Shown piece after piece: positions 26,970 through 35,203 of a stretch of DNA of 64,000 nt. The stretch is from the NCBI GenBank assembly GCA_945904015.1, contig CAMDPK010000008.1:18087-82086 (forward strand), written 5' to 3'. The notes below the pieces were generated by a model. It saw only the letters and a program-made list of their open reading frames with translations. It ran no database searches and was not told the origin of the DNA. This DNA comes from Candidatus Kuenenia stuttgartensis. Its GTDB lineage: Bacteria; Planctomycetota; Planctomycetia; Planctomycetales; Planctomycetaceae. The number at the start of each line of letters is the position of its first letter. The first letter of the stretch is position 1. A program made the position numbers and the translations under genes.

Positions 26970-29317
26970 TTGACGAACTGAAACCGGTTGAAGCAGAAGC
27001 ACGCCAACTAATCAGCGAAACTCCTTTTTCGGTGAGCGCTCGCGTGGCGATGCAGCTTGGCCGCGAGAGCATTTCAAGTTCAGTAACAGCCATTCTTGAA
27101 CTCGTGAAGAATGCTTACGACGCGGATGCCGAAGTCGTCCGAATTCGTTTCGCCGGATTGAATACGCCTTTGGTGACGATGGCCATTGAGGATGACGGCA
27201 AAGGAATGTCGTTGGAGGAACTCAAGGCTAACTGGATGACCATTGGCACAGCGAACAAGGCGCAGGCAAGAAGGTCGAACCGCAAGAAACGAGTGATGAC
27301 GGGCGAAAAGGGACTCGGCCGCCTAGGCCTAGACCGACTTTGCAGCCGGACCCGCTTGCAATCCGTCACGCTCGGCGCTGGCGAGGCTGTGGAGCTCGAT
27401 GTCGACTGGCAGAAATACGAACTGGCTGGGCAGTCTCGCTTGGAGGAAGTTGCTCATCCGCTCTTTCGCATTCCCGATTTACAGCACGATCCGCTGACCG
27501 GCCTTACGCGCGACTATGCTAAAGGCACATGCTTGATCCTTGAGGGTCTCAAAGACAAATGGGATGAGATGGCGATTGCTGCGTTACAGAGCGAATTATC
27601 GCTGCTGATTTCGCCGTTTCACGCACAGGATGATTTCCGCGTTGAGTTGGATACAGCGGGTGTCCATTCCAAACTCGATGGTGTTATTGCGCCTGACTCC
27701 ACTGTGCTCAACAACGCGTACTGGAAAGTCGTCGGCACGATTCGCGACGACGGGACTGTGGACATGCAGATGTCGTCTCAATTGCACGAGACGGCGTTTC
27801 ATCGACAGCCCGTCCGATGGACTGAGTTCATCAAGGGCGAAGGCGAGATGCCGAAGTGCGGAGCGCTACGATTTGAGTTCTACTTCTTTCATCGCGGAGA
27901 ATTAGATTCCCCGGGGCAGTCTTTGAAACTCCCACAACTCAGAACTTTTTTGAAAGGCAACCAGGGCATCCGTATTTACCGCGATGGCTTCCGGGTTAAG
28001 CCTTATGGCGAACCAAATGGCGAAGGCGATTGGCTCAAATTGGGATACCGCCGCACAATCAACCCGGAAGGTGTGAAACAGAAAGGCGGAAACTGGAAAG
28101 TCGGCTACAACCAAGTTGTCGGTGCCGTTTTCCTCAGTCGAGACAAAAATGAGGCGCTAATCGACCAGACGAACCGGGAAGGTTTGGTAATAGGAGAACC
28201 TTTCCGGCATCTCTACATCTTCGCTGAAAAAGTGCTGACGTTTTTCGAAAAGCACCACACGAAATTCGAACGAGCACGGAGTGAAACGCCAGCAAAGGCA
28301 TCGGATGAAGTATCAAATGCGAAGGACTCGGCAGCGGAGGCGGATGCTGCACTAAAGGAGCTAGATGAACTCACTAAAAAAATTGCCATGCGTGTCTTGC
28401 CTACCTCCGAATCCGCTCCCATCTCTTCGACGGATGGAGACTTGGGGCAGAATCTCGCGCGTGTCAATCAGATAAATCAGACACTCGGGAAAAAGGTGAA
28501 GGCGCTTGAGGAGAGCGTAAAGCAGGAGAACATCCACCGAGTTCAAATGGAGCATGAGAAGAACACGTTGGCGAATCTCGCTTCGCTGGGAATCTTGGCC
28601 GCCTGCTTCGGCCACGAGACGGAGGGCTGGGCAAACACCGTGCAGGCAAACTCTCTATGGCTCGAACGTAATCTGCCGACGTACTTCTTCTTTTCCAAAG
28701 AGTCAGAGGAAGCGGAGGTGCGCGAGGCTTTGACTGACCTTCGCACGGACTCGAAGAGACTTCAGACCTTCGCCGCGTTCGCCATCGGTAATGTCCGGCC
28801 CGACAAGCGTCGGCAGCGTGACTTTTGCATCAAGAAATTGGCACTCGATGTGTTTACCGTCTTCAGGGAATCGCTCCAGAATCAAAAGAGTATCGAGACC
28901 GATCTGAACAACGTGCCCCCACACGAATGCCTAATTCACGCGTACCCGATCGATTGGGAATGCATTTTCGCCAACTTGATCACGAATGCGATGTGGGCTA
29001 TCAACAAGCACCAGGGCTCACGCAAAATCCGCTTCTCAATTACAGCGGATGCGACGCACTACGTCCTCACTTTTGATGATAGCGGCTTCGGTTTGGAGGC
29101 AGGCACGGAGGAACAAGTCTTCGACGCAGGCTTTTCCACCAAACGAAACAAGAAAGGTGAGACGGAAGGAACCGGAATGGGTCTCTATATCGTGAAATCG
29201 TTCGTTGAAGAAAACACTGGAGGCACAGTTCGTGCGATCGCAACGGGTGAATTGGGCGGCGCGTGTTTCGTCATAACGGTCCCTAAAGCTCTCCTGCCGT
29301 CAGAAACCGACAAATGA
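26966..29317 (+). CDS. Double-GHKL protein: Hsp90/MORC-like ATPase fused to a histidine kinase
   Basis: A 783-residue soluble protein with two separate GHKL ATP sites. The N-terminal one (about 25-400) has ELVKNAYDADAE (N-box, 45-56), EDDGKGM (75-81) and the lid GEKGLGRLG (113-121), as in Hsp90/MutL/MORC-type ATPases, with a transducer-like middle. A charged linker and coiled coil (about 440-540) leads to a dimerisation helix with H-box FGHETEG (His550). The histidine-kinase ATPase follows: NLITNAMW (Asn670), DDSGFGLE (704-711) and GTGMGLYIVK (735-744). Both sites look intact. No membrane helix is present. It starts within the methylase stop and ends within the receiver gene start. Likely role: sense a signal, possibly DNA-related, through the first ATPase and phosphorylate the downstream receiver. 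Confidence 0.9.
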   Translation: MIDELKPVEAEARQLISETPFSVSARVAMQLGRESISSSVTAILELVKNAYDADAEVVRIRFAGLNTPLVTMAIEDDGKGMSLEELKANWMTIGTANKAQARRSNRKKRVMTGEKGLGRLGLDRLCSRTRLQSVTLGAGEAVELDVDWQKYELAGQSRLEEVAHPLFRIPDLQHDPLTGLTRDYAKGTCLILEGLKDKWDEMAIAALQSELSLLISPFHAQDDFRVELDTAGVHSKLDGVIAPDSTVLNNAYWKVVGTIRDDGTVDMQMSSQLHETAFHRQPVRWTEFIKGEGEMPKCGALRFEFYFFHRGELDSPGQSLKLPQLRTFLKGNQGIRIYRDGFRVKPYGEPNGEGDWLKLGYRRTINPEGVKQKGGNWKVGYNQVVGAVFLSRDKNEALIDQTNREGLVIGEPFRHLYIFAEKVLTFFEKHHTKFERARSETPAKASDEVSNAKDSAAEADAALKELDELTKKIAMRVLPTSESAPISSTDGDLGQNLARVNQINQTLGKKVKALEESVKQENIHRVQMEHEKNTLANLASLGILAACFGHETEGWANTVQANSLWLERNLPTYFFFSKESEEAEVREALTDLRTDSKRLQTFAAFAIGNVRPDKRRQRDFCIKKLALDVFTVFRESLQNQKSIETDLNNVPPHECLIHAYPIDWECIFANLITNAMWAINKHQGSRKIRFSITADATHYVLTFDDSGFGLEAGTEEQVFDAGFSTKRNKKGETEGTGMGLYIVKSFVEENTGGTVRAIATGELGGACFVITVPKALLPSETDK

Positions 29318-29952
29318 ATCCAGATACCGTCTATCTAGTCGATGAGAATGAAGAGCAGCGTCGGACGTATACTCGCACGCTGAATGAACTATTCAGGGAC
29401 GATGGCCTCGTCATCAAAGCCCTGGCACCATTTCCGACTCCTGCCGACTACGCCAAACTCGTAGCAGACGGAAACATTGCGGCGCTCATCCTCGACCAAA
29501 AGATGGAAGATGGTGGCGTAGCGTATTCCGGCACTCAATTGTCTGCCCACCTGCGCGGCATCGCACCCAAGCTGCCGATTTTCATCCTCTCAAACTACAC
29601 CGACTACCGCGATCTCTTCGAGGATGGTGAGGGCGACGTCGAGTCTATCGTTGCCAAGAAAGACCTCACTGACCCCACGACACATGCCGCTCAAGTCTTC
29701 AAAGCGCGTTTTCTCCGGCGACTGAGCGGTTTTGCTGATCTGCTTGACGAGCGGGCGAAGCGCTACCATGACCTGCTCGTGAAAAGCCTGCGCGAGAAAC
29801 TTACGCCCGAAGAAGAAAAGGAGATCGGATTATTGGAGGACGAGCGAATTGTTCCCCAGCAAGCAGCAGAGATTGGCGACATCAAGGCACTTGAGGCAGC
29901 GATTGCCGAACTTCGCAAGCGGATGCGTCCCGATGAACTCTCCCAGCAATGA
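29314..29952 (+). CDS. Receiver-domain protein without a DNA-binding output
   Basis: A 212-residue response-regulator-like protein. The receiver (1-125) has the acidic pocket DENE (10-13), phosphoacceptor Asp61 in LILDQKMEDGG, Ser93 in ILSNYTD, and a conserved-position Lys in VAKKDL (115/116), so it should accept phosphate. The remaining 85 residues are strongly helical and charged (AKRYHDLLVKSLREKLTPEE, then ALEAAIAELRKRM), with no helix-turn-helix or enzyme domain, which suggests protein-protein output. It overlaps the kinase gene upstream and the HNH gene downstream by ATGA each, so the three products are probably made in coupled amounts. Natural partner: His550 of the upstream protein. 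Confidence 0.88.
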   Translation: MNPDTVYLVDENEEQRRTYTRTLNELFRDDGLVIKALAPFPTPADYAKLVADGNIAALILDQKMEDGGVAYSGTQLSAHLRGIAPKLPIFILSNYTDYRDLFEDGEGDVESIVAKKDLTDPTTHAAQVFKARFLRRLSGFADLLDERAKRYHDLLVKSLREKLTPEEEKEIGLLEDERIVPQQAAEIGDIKALEAAIAELRKRMRPDELSQQ

Positions 29953-30632
29953 CGACTTCCATGATTGAATTCTTTGCTCCGCTGAAGCGTCGCGCCGCAT
30001 ACACGGTCAATAGGACCAAGAAGGGCGACAAATTCTACAGCTATGAATATTTTCGAGAGCACTTTCGCGACGAGATTGCGGAGGATTGTGCGTGCCGATG
30101 TGTGTATTGCGACTCCCACGAGATGCACGTCGGGGGACGTGAATCCATGGAGCTTGACCATTTTCGGCCTTGGTCACGCCCGGAGTTCGCTCACCTCAAA
30201 AATGATCCAGCCAATTTCCACCACGCTTGTGGACGTTGCAATCGACTCAAAGGTGCCGCATGGCCTTCGACGCACGAGACCGAACCTCACGATGGCACGG
30301 TCGGCTTTGTGGATCCATTCACAGACGACCGCCGCCAGTATTTTGATGTTCGGGCTGATGGAACGCTGGTTTGCAAAAAGCATCCCGCAACTTACATAGC
30401 CAAGCTACTTCAACTGGACCGCCCATTTCTCAAACTGCTGCGCCTTCGCCGCATCCTCCGGGCCGAACTTTCCGCCTATACAGAGACGATGCATCTGAAA
30501 ATAAAAGCCGTAGCTGCGGGCGAAGGAAGCCTTACTGCGGAACAGGTGGCTGCTGAATGGCTCAAATTTCGAGAATACCAGCAACTCTTGGAGCTATGTG
30601 ATGCCCCTCTCGATAGCCAACGAGGACATTGA
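29949..30632 (+). CDS. HNH endonuclease with a zinc treble-clef core
   Basis: A 227-residue protein with a clear HNH core: CVYC (51-54), MELDHFRPWSR (catalytic DH at 70-71), NFHHACGRCNRLKG (second CxxC at 94-97, Asn98). The two CxxC pairs bind structural zinc; His71 would be the catalytic base. The layout resembles McrA- and PtuB-like HNH proteins of defence systems. The C-terminal 110 residues are helical (FLKLLRLRRILRAELSAY) and may bind the partner. It overlaps the receiver gene by ATGA; a second in-frame ATG at 29961 is an alternative. As the only nuclease of the operon it is the likely effector. Whether it cuts DNA is inference from the motif. Confidence 0.9.
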   Translation: MTTSMIEFFAPLKRRAAYTVNRTKKGDKFYSYEYFREHFRDEIAEDCACRCVYCDSHEMHVGGRESMELDHFRPWSRPEFAHLKNDPANFHHACGRCNRLKGAAWPSTHETEPHDGTVGFVDPFTDDRRQYFDVRADGTLVCKKHPATYIAKLLQLDRPFLKLLRLRRILRAELSAYTETMHLKIKAVAAGEGSLTAEQVAAEWLKFREYQQLLELCDAPLDSQRGH

Positions 30633-30795
30633 CGGCTTGGTCGCAGCTCTCGGTGGTGCCGGCAAGTTCTTCCTTGGTGCGGAGTGTCACCCTCCAGAAG
30701 ACATCAGGATCGAGCGCGGCCGGGCGGATGGAGACTGCATCGTTCATTTCGACTTAGCGTTCGCGAGGATGAAGTCGACTAGCTCTTGGCACTGA
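30598..30795 (+). CDS. Possible small downstream ORF overlapping the HNH gene
   Basis: A GTG-start frame of 65 codons begins 35 bases before the HNH stop and reads NEDIDGLVAALGGAGKFFLG, which looks coding. Its last 17 codons run antisense into the 3' end of the broken hydrolase gene, so the natural end has probably been lost. It could be the start of a truncated fifth gene of the operon or simply the chance edge of the island. No family recognised. Confidence 0.25.
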   Translation: MMPLSIANEDIDGLVAALGGAGKFFLGAECHPPEDIRIERGRADGDCIVHFDLAFARMKSTSSWH

Positions 30796-31553
30796 AAGAA
30801 GCCGGGCCACATGTTGTGGCCTTGTCCGGCGGGAATGATGAGTTGCATCTCGCCGCCGAGAGCTTCTTATCGCTTTCGCACCTCGCCGGAATTGGCTTCG
30901 AGCGGGACGACTTTGTCGACGTCGCCGTGGATTGCGAAGAGCGGCACTTTCGCCTTGGCCAGCGCGGCGAGTCGGTCGATTGGATTGTGCTCAGTGAGTT
31001 GTGCTGTGAGTTCGTCCGGCTTCAGGCGGTAAGCGCCGCTGGCTTTGGGAACTCCGGGATAGCTGGCGATGTTGCAGACGGGATAGATACCCGCGAAGCC
31101 GCCGACTTTGTCGGCGTTCTCGACGGCCCAGCCCAGAGTCATCAGTCCGCCACGACTGCGGCCGAGCAGCACTGGCTTCGGTGCGAAGCCGCGTTTCTCG
31201 GTCAGCTCGCGATGAAGTGCCGAGAACAACTTGCGGCCATCCGGGCTGCCGAACGACTCGCCGACATCGATCCCTGCGATCGCGATGCCGGCTTTCGTGA
31301 AACGTTCAAACATCCAACGCTCTTCGGTGCCCGGCAGATTGGGAAGTGTCGGTGCGTACCACACCCACGGAGTCGGACCGTCGGACTTCTTGTCTGGCGG
31401 AATCACAAATGCGGTTCGTCCCTCGACGCGAAACACCTCGCCCGGCATCGGCAGCTTCTTGTCGGGCGGAGGCGATTCTGGTTTCTGAGCCTCAGCGGCT
31501 GTCGCGGCCGAGCAAACAATCAGCAAAACAAGAATGCGCTTCGTGTTTTTCAT
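30744..31553 (-). pseudogene. Alpha/beta hydrolase broken by an in-frame stop
   Basis: The gene starts at ATG 31553 with a signal peptide (KRILVLLIVCSAATAAEAQ) and carries the nucleophile elbow GRSRGG and acid-region GDVDKVVP of prolyl-oligopeptidase/dienelactone-hydrolase-type enzymes. A TAA at 30867-30869 ends it after 228 residues. Reading through, the same frame continues for 40 codons to TGA at 30744-30746 with family-like sequence (EALGGEMQLIIPAGQGHNMW, FFQCQELVDFILA), including the His expected for the catalytic triad. One base change from a Tyr codon would explain the stop. The truncated product would lack that His. It could also be a sequencing error. Confidence 0.82.
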
Positions 31554-31575
31554 CGTTCAGCCTTTCACGGGAGAC

Positions 31576-31675
31576 GTAGGGTGGGACCAGCGGCGCTTCG
31601 ACGCGCCGGCCCACCAGAAATAATGTGATCAAAAGATGGTGGGCCGGCGCTCGATGCGAGCTTGTCCCACCCTAC
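31576..31675. repeat. Imperfect intergenic palindrome with GTAGG ends (element I)
   Basis: The ends are GTAGGGTGGGAC (31576-31587) and GTCCCACCCTAC (31664-31675). A second paired block GCGCCGGCCCACC lies within about 31602-31615, facing its complement near 31638-31650. Arms are interrupted by mismatches. It fills the gap between the broken hydrolase and the amidohydrolase 3' end. The ends match those of elements B, C and D. Confidence 0.75.
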
Positions 31676-31715
31676 ACGAAATTTTCAACAGGCTCTCGTG
31701 AGTTGGGCGACCCGA

Positions 31716-32669
31716 TCAGCCAATCCGAAGCAGCTTCTTCGCGTTCTCGAAGAGGATTTTCCGCTCGGCGGTTTTGTTGGGAGCGAGCTTCCGGATTGCG
31801 GCGATCGTTTGCGAACCGGAGCATTTCGGCCCCATCCCGACATGATCGTCGCAGTCGCTGCCGTAGAGGATCTTGTTTTGATGGCGGTCGAGGAAGCCGC
31901 GCGTGTGGTCTTCGTCGCGAGTCAACGCATTCAGGCCGGAGCCGGCCGACATGTCGGCAAACATGTTCGGGTAGTCGGCCAGATAGCGATCGGTCAGTCC
32001 GCCGGGGGTCACCTTTCCCTTGGGATACAGCACAGTCTGATCGGCGTGATTCTTGTCGATGTTGGCCCACCAGGTCTGAGCATGACCGACGAAGTTCGTC
32101 TTCGGATATTTTTCGAGCATCTTGTGCAATCGCTCGAAGCCCAAGTTGTAGGTGCTGTGCTGGAAGTGCATGAGAATCGGGACTCGGTACTCACCCGCCA
32201 GCTTGTAGAGGACTTGGCTTTCGGCCGAGTCACATTCGACTCCGAACTTTTGCTCGCCGATGATGATTCCGCCGTTGTCGAGGTACTTGGCAATCTCAGC
32301 GCGGGCTTCCGGTAGATCAGTCACCTCGTTGGCTCCGAAGAAGAACTCTTTCGGATGCTGCCGCGACATTGTCAGCGCGGTCTCATTGCCGCCGGCACCC
32401 ACTCCGCCGAGAGCATTGTGTTTGCCATCGGCGGTGGAAGGCCGTTTGACGGCACTCCCGGCTGGCAGCAGGATCGTCTGCGTGACTCCCATCGCCCGCT
32501 GGTGAGCGATTAACTGCTCGGCAGTTCGCTCGCGATAGTTGGTGTGCTGGTGAATGTCGATGATCGGCTCAGCCACCGCGTCGTCCGCCCCGCGCGCCAA
32601 CGACGACAGAGCGACGACGCTGCCCGACAACGATGTCACCAAGAAACCACGACGAGACAATTGGCTCAT
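31716..32669 (-). CDS. Tat-exported amidohydrolase-family metal enzyme
   Basis: A 317-residue TIM-barrel amidohydrolase (Amidohydro_2 group). The Tat signal LSRRGFLVTSLSGSVVALSS is followed by the metal motif IIDIHQH (H-x-H, near residue 40). Later ligands are seen in ILMHFQHS, NFVGHAQT and ILYGSDC (terminal Asp). Such enzymes hydrolyse or decarboxylate cyclic or amide substrates with one or two metal ions; the substrate cannot be told. CGGAG precedes the start. The product would be periplasmic. It is divergent from the M14 peptidase gene, with 160 bases between for both promoters. Confidence 0.9.
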   Translation of the reverse strand: MSQLSRRGFLVTSLSGSVVALSSLARGADDAVAEPIIDIHQHTNYRERTAEQLIAHQRAMGVTQTILLPAGSAVKRPSTADGKHNALGGVGAGGNETALTMSRQHPKEFFFGANEVTDLPEARAEIAKYLDNGGIIIGEQKFGVECDSAESQVLYKLAGEYRVPILMHFQHSTYNLGFERLHKMLEKYPKTNFVGHAQTWWANIDKNHADQTVLYPKGKVTPGGLTDRYLADYPNMFADMSAGSGLNALTRDEDHTRGFLDRHQNKILYGSDCDDHVGMGPKCSGSQTIAAIRKLAPNKTAERKILFENAKKLLRIG

Positions 32670-32829
32670 GGCGAACTCCGAAATGGGGGCAAGGCTTGTT
32701 GGTCATTGAGTTCCGCGAATAAAAGTCGGCGTAACGCAAGAATGATCCGACGATCTCAGGGATGCAAGCCGTCGCAGTCACTTGTCGCCGAGTTGCGGAG
32801 CAACTCCGCCACGTTAGGAGAACCTTCGT

Positions 32830-34122
32830 ATGCAACGCTTGTTGATCGTCGTGACCTTGTTGGCAACCGGTCTCGCCCTCGAAGGCCGCGTGTGTATTGC
32901 TGCCGATCCGCTGACGGTGACGTCGGACTTTGAAGGAGCTTCCGTTCGCGAAGTTGAGATCGACGACGCCACTCGCAGCATCAGCTTCATTCCGGGCGGC
33001 GATCCCGTGCGAGGCTGGCCGTGTTGGTGGTACTTTCGAGTGAATGGGATCGCTCCCGGTGAGACGATCACTTTGCGACTACGTGGCTCAACAGCCACCG
33101 TCACGAAGCCGGGAGCACCGCCGCAGAAACCACTCGCGTCCGTCTGGTCGATGCCGGCTCAAGCGACGTTCTCTACCGACGGCAAGACTTGGCGGCACAC
33201 CGAAAAAGGTCAGCGTCAGGACGAGTGGATGATCTACAAGCTCAAGCCGGAGTCCGCGTCGGTGTTCGTCGCCTGGGGACCGCCCTACACGCCGAGCACC
33301 GCCGCGAAATTCGTGCGCGAGATGAGCGAGAAGTCTCCGCACGCGAAAGCCACGGAGCTGTGTCGTTCGCGCGGCGATCGCGCGGTGCCGATGCTGCATG
33401 TGCAACAAGGCGAGCGGACCAAGGAGCAACGCTTTGGTGTCTGGGTTCAGGCTCGGCAACATGCCTGGGAGAGTGGTTCAAGCTGGGTGGCTCAGGGCTT
33501 CGCCGAATGGCTGCTCAGTGACGATGCGGATGCGGCTTGGCTGCGGCAGCACGCGGAGATTTTCATCGTCCCGATCATGGACGTGGACAACACCGCGTCG
33601 GGCAACGGCGGCAAGGACGCTCAGCCACAGGATCACAATCGGGACTGGTCCCCGCAGCCGCACTGGAACGAGATCATCGCGGCGCAGCGGATGGTCGGCG
33701 GTCTGATCGAAGAAGGTCGCATGGATGTCTTTCTCGATCTGCACAATCCCGCGCCCGATGATCCGACGTTCTTTTATGTCCTGTCGCCCGAACTCTTGAA
33801 GGAGCCGATGATCGGCCTGCGCGACCGCTTCATTCAGTTGGCCTATTCGCGGATCAGCAAGATCAAGCCTCTGATCCCGATGAGCAACAAACCCAAAGTG
33901 ACCGGAGCCAATTACCATCCGTTGTGGCGACAAATCAGCGCCAACTGGGTGAGTCTGAACGGCAATCCTCACACCGTCAGTCTGACCTTGGAGACGATCT
34001 GGAATTACCAGAACAGCACGACCGAGGGCTACCGAGCCGTTGGCTCCAACCTCGCCGCCGCCGTTCGCGAGTATCTCGCCGAACGTCCCGTGAGGCAGTC
34101 ACGAATGGCGTTGCTAGATTAA
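32830..34122 (+). CDS. Secreted M14-family zinc carboxypeptidase
   Basis: A 430-residue exported metallopeptidase. After the signal (LLIVVTLLATGLALEG) an N-terminal beta domain (WWYFRVNGIAPGETITLRLR) matches that of cytosolic carboxypeptidase-like (AGBL/Nna1) M14 enzymes. Catalytic features: zinc ligands in RQHAWESG (H-x-x-E), NRDW, third ligand in FLDLHNP, and the catalytic Glu in SLTLETIWN. It should remove C-terminal residues from peptides, or a related amide bond. AGGAG at 32816-32820 supports the start. The acyltransferase gene follows after 62 bases. Confidence 0.92.
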   Translation: MQRLLIVVTLLATGLALEGRVCIAADPLTVTSDFEGASVREVEIDDATRSISFIPGGDPVRGWPCWWYFRVNGIAPGETITLRLRGSTATVTKPGAPPQKPLASVWSMPAQATFSTDGKTWRHTEKGQRQDEWMIYKLKPESASVFVAWGPPYTPSTAAKFVREMSEKSPHAKATELCRSRGDRAVPMLHVQQGERTKEQRFGVWVQARQHAWESGSSWVAQGFAEWLLSDDADAAWLRQHAEIFIVPIMDVDNTASGNGGKDAQPQDHNRDWSPQPHWNEIIAAQRMVGGLIEEGRMDVFLDLHNPAPDDPTFFYVLSPELLKEPMIGLRDRFIQLAYSRISKIKPLIPMSNKPKVTGANYHPLWRQISANWVSLNGNPHTVSLTLETIWNYQNSTTEGYRAVGSNLAAAVREYLAERPVRQSRMALLD

Positions 34123-34184
34123 GCGGTTCCGCGTCCAATCCCCCCACTCCCTGCAACAGGCTCTTTGGACGAAGCCCCGCGCTC

Positions 34185-35093
34185 ATGACGGTATCGGAAA
34201 CTCAGCCCTCGCGACCGATCTTTGGCGGACTGGATTATCTCCGAGTCAGCGCCGTGGTCTTGGTCACCATCCAACATGCCGCCGCCATCTTGGGCGACAG
34301 AACTTGGATGACGTGGCGCGGAGTCAACGTCGGGCAGTTGGGGGTCGCCATCTTTCTGGCGATCAGCGGGTTCTTGGCGAGCCAAAGTCGGCAGGCCGCG
34401 TGGCCGTGGCTCGTGCAGCGATTGTGGCGCATCTATCCGGCGTTGTGGATCGTGATGGTGATTAGCTTCTGGCTGACATGGCTGAGCGGCTACAAGCAGT
34501 TCGATGCCTATCAAGTGTTCTCGCAGATGCTGGGACTGGGTTTCTTCACCCATCCCGACCACTTGGTCAATACGGCCACATGGTTCATCTCGGTGCTGCT
34601 GGTGTGTTATGTGGGCGCGTTCGTCGCGCGGGCCGTGAAGGCTCCGATCCTCATTGGCGTGGCCAGCAGCTTGGGATTTCTGGCGTGTGCATTCTGGGTG
34701 CCTGATCCGTCGTTTGTCGTGCATGTTTTCACATTCAGCGTGGCCTTTGTGGCTGGCGAAATCATGCAGACCTCAATGGTCTCGCGACTCTTGATGGTGA
34801 CCGGCGGCTTGGCGATTACGATAGGGATCGGCCTTGAGCCGCTGTTCCTCGGAGCCGGGCTGTCGCTGATCGCGGTTGGCCTGGCGCTGCGAGTTTCATC
34901 AGCGCTTCCGTTCATTGGAGACCTGGCGGATGTGTCTTACGAGTACTATTTACTGCATGGAATTTTCTTGGTCGGCGTGCTGCATCGATTGCCTGGACCG
35001 CTCGTCTTCCGACTTTTGGTGGCGCTTTTGTCCGCGGTGATCACGGCCAAGTGCTTGCGTCTGGTCACTCAGCGCATCGAACACTGGAAGTGA
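34185..35093 (+). CDS. Membrane acyltransferase (acyltransferase-3 family)
   Basis: About 302 residues with many hydrophobic helices. It opens with GGLDYLRVSAVVLVTIQHAA, which holds the family's conserved Arg and the catalytic-type His of the acyltransferase-3 (OafA/NodX-like) group. Further landmarks are GVAIFLAISGFLASQSRQAA, RLWRIYPALWIV and, near the end, YEYYLLHGIFL. Such proteins O-acylate surface sugars. It is shorter than typical OafA and has no SGNH domain. ATG 34185 starts the family core; the frame upstream overlaps the peptidase gene and is not coding. Little separates it from the TolB-like gene (110 bases). Confidence 0.88.
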   Translation: MTVSETQPSRPIFGGLDYLRVSAVVLVTIQHAAAILGDRTWMTWRGVNVGQLGVAIFLAISGFLASQSRQAAWPWLVQRLWRIYPALWIVMVISFWLTWLSGYKQFDAYQVFSQMLGLGFFTHPDHLVNTATWFISVLLVCYVGAFVARAVKAPILIGVASSLGFLACAFWVPDPSFVVHVFTFSVAFVAGEIMQTSMVSRLLMVTGGLAITIGIGLEPLFLGAGLSLIAVGLALRVSSALPFIGDLADVSYEYYLLHGIFLVGVLHRLPGPLVFRLLVALLSAVITAKCLRLVTQRIEHWK

Positions 35094-35203
35094 GAGCGAC
35101 GATCCGTCAAGTCGGGTTGGCTCCTGCCGACCATCATCGTCGATTGGCTCAGGATGCTGGCTTGCGGGACGGTGTGAATTGCAAATTCTTGAGGGGACGT
35201 TTC

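Noticed and set aside
25620..30632. Reading the operon as a standard type I restriction system
   Set aside because: No HsdS specificity subunit and no HsdR helicase-nuclease; the GHKL/receiver pair does not fit.
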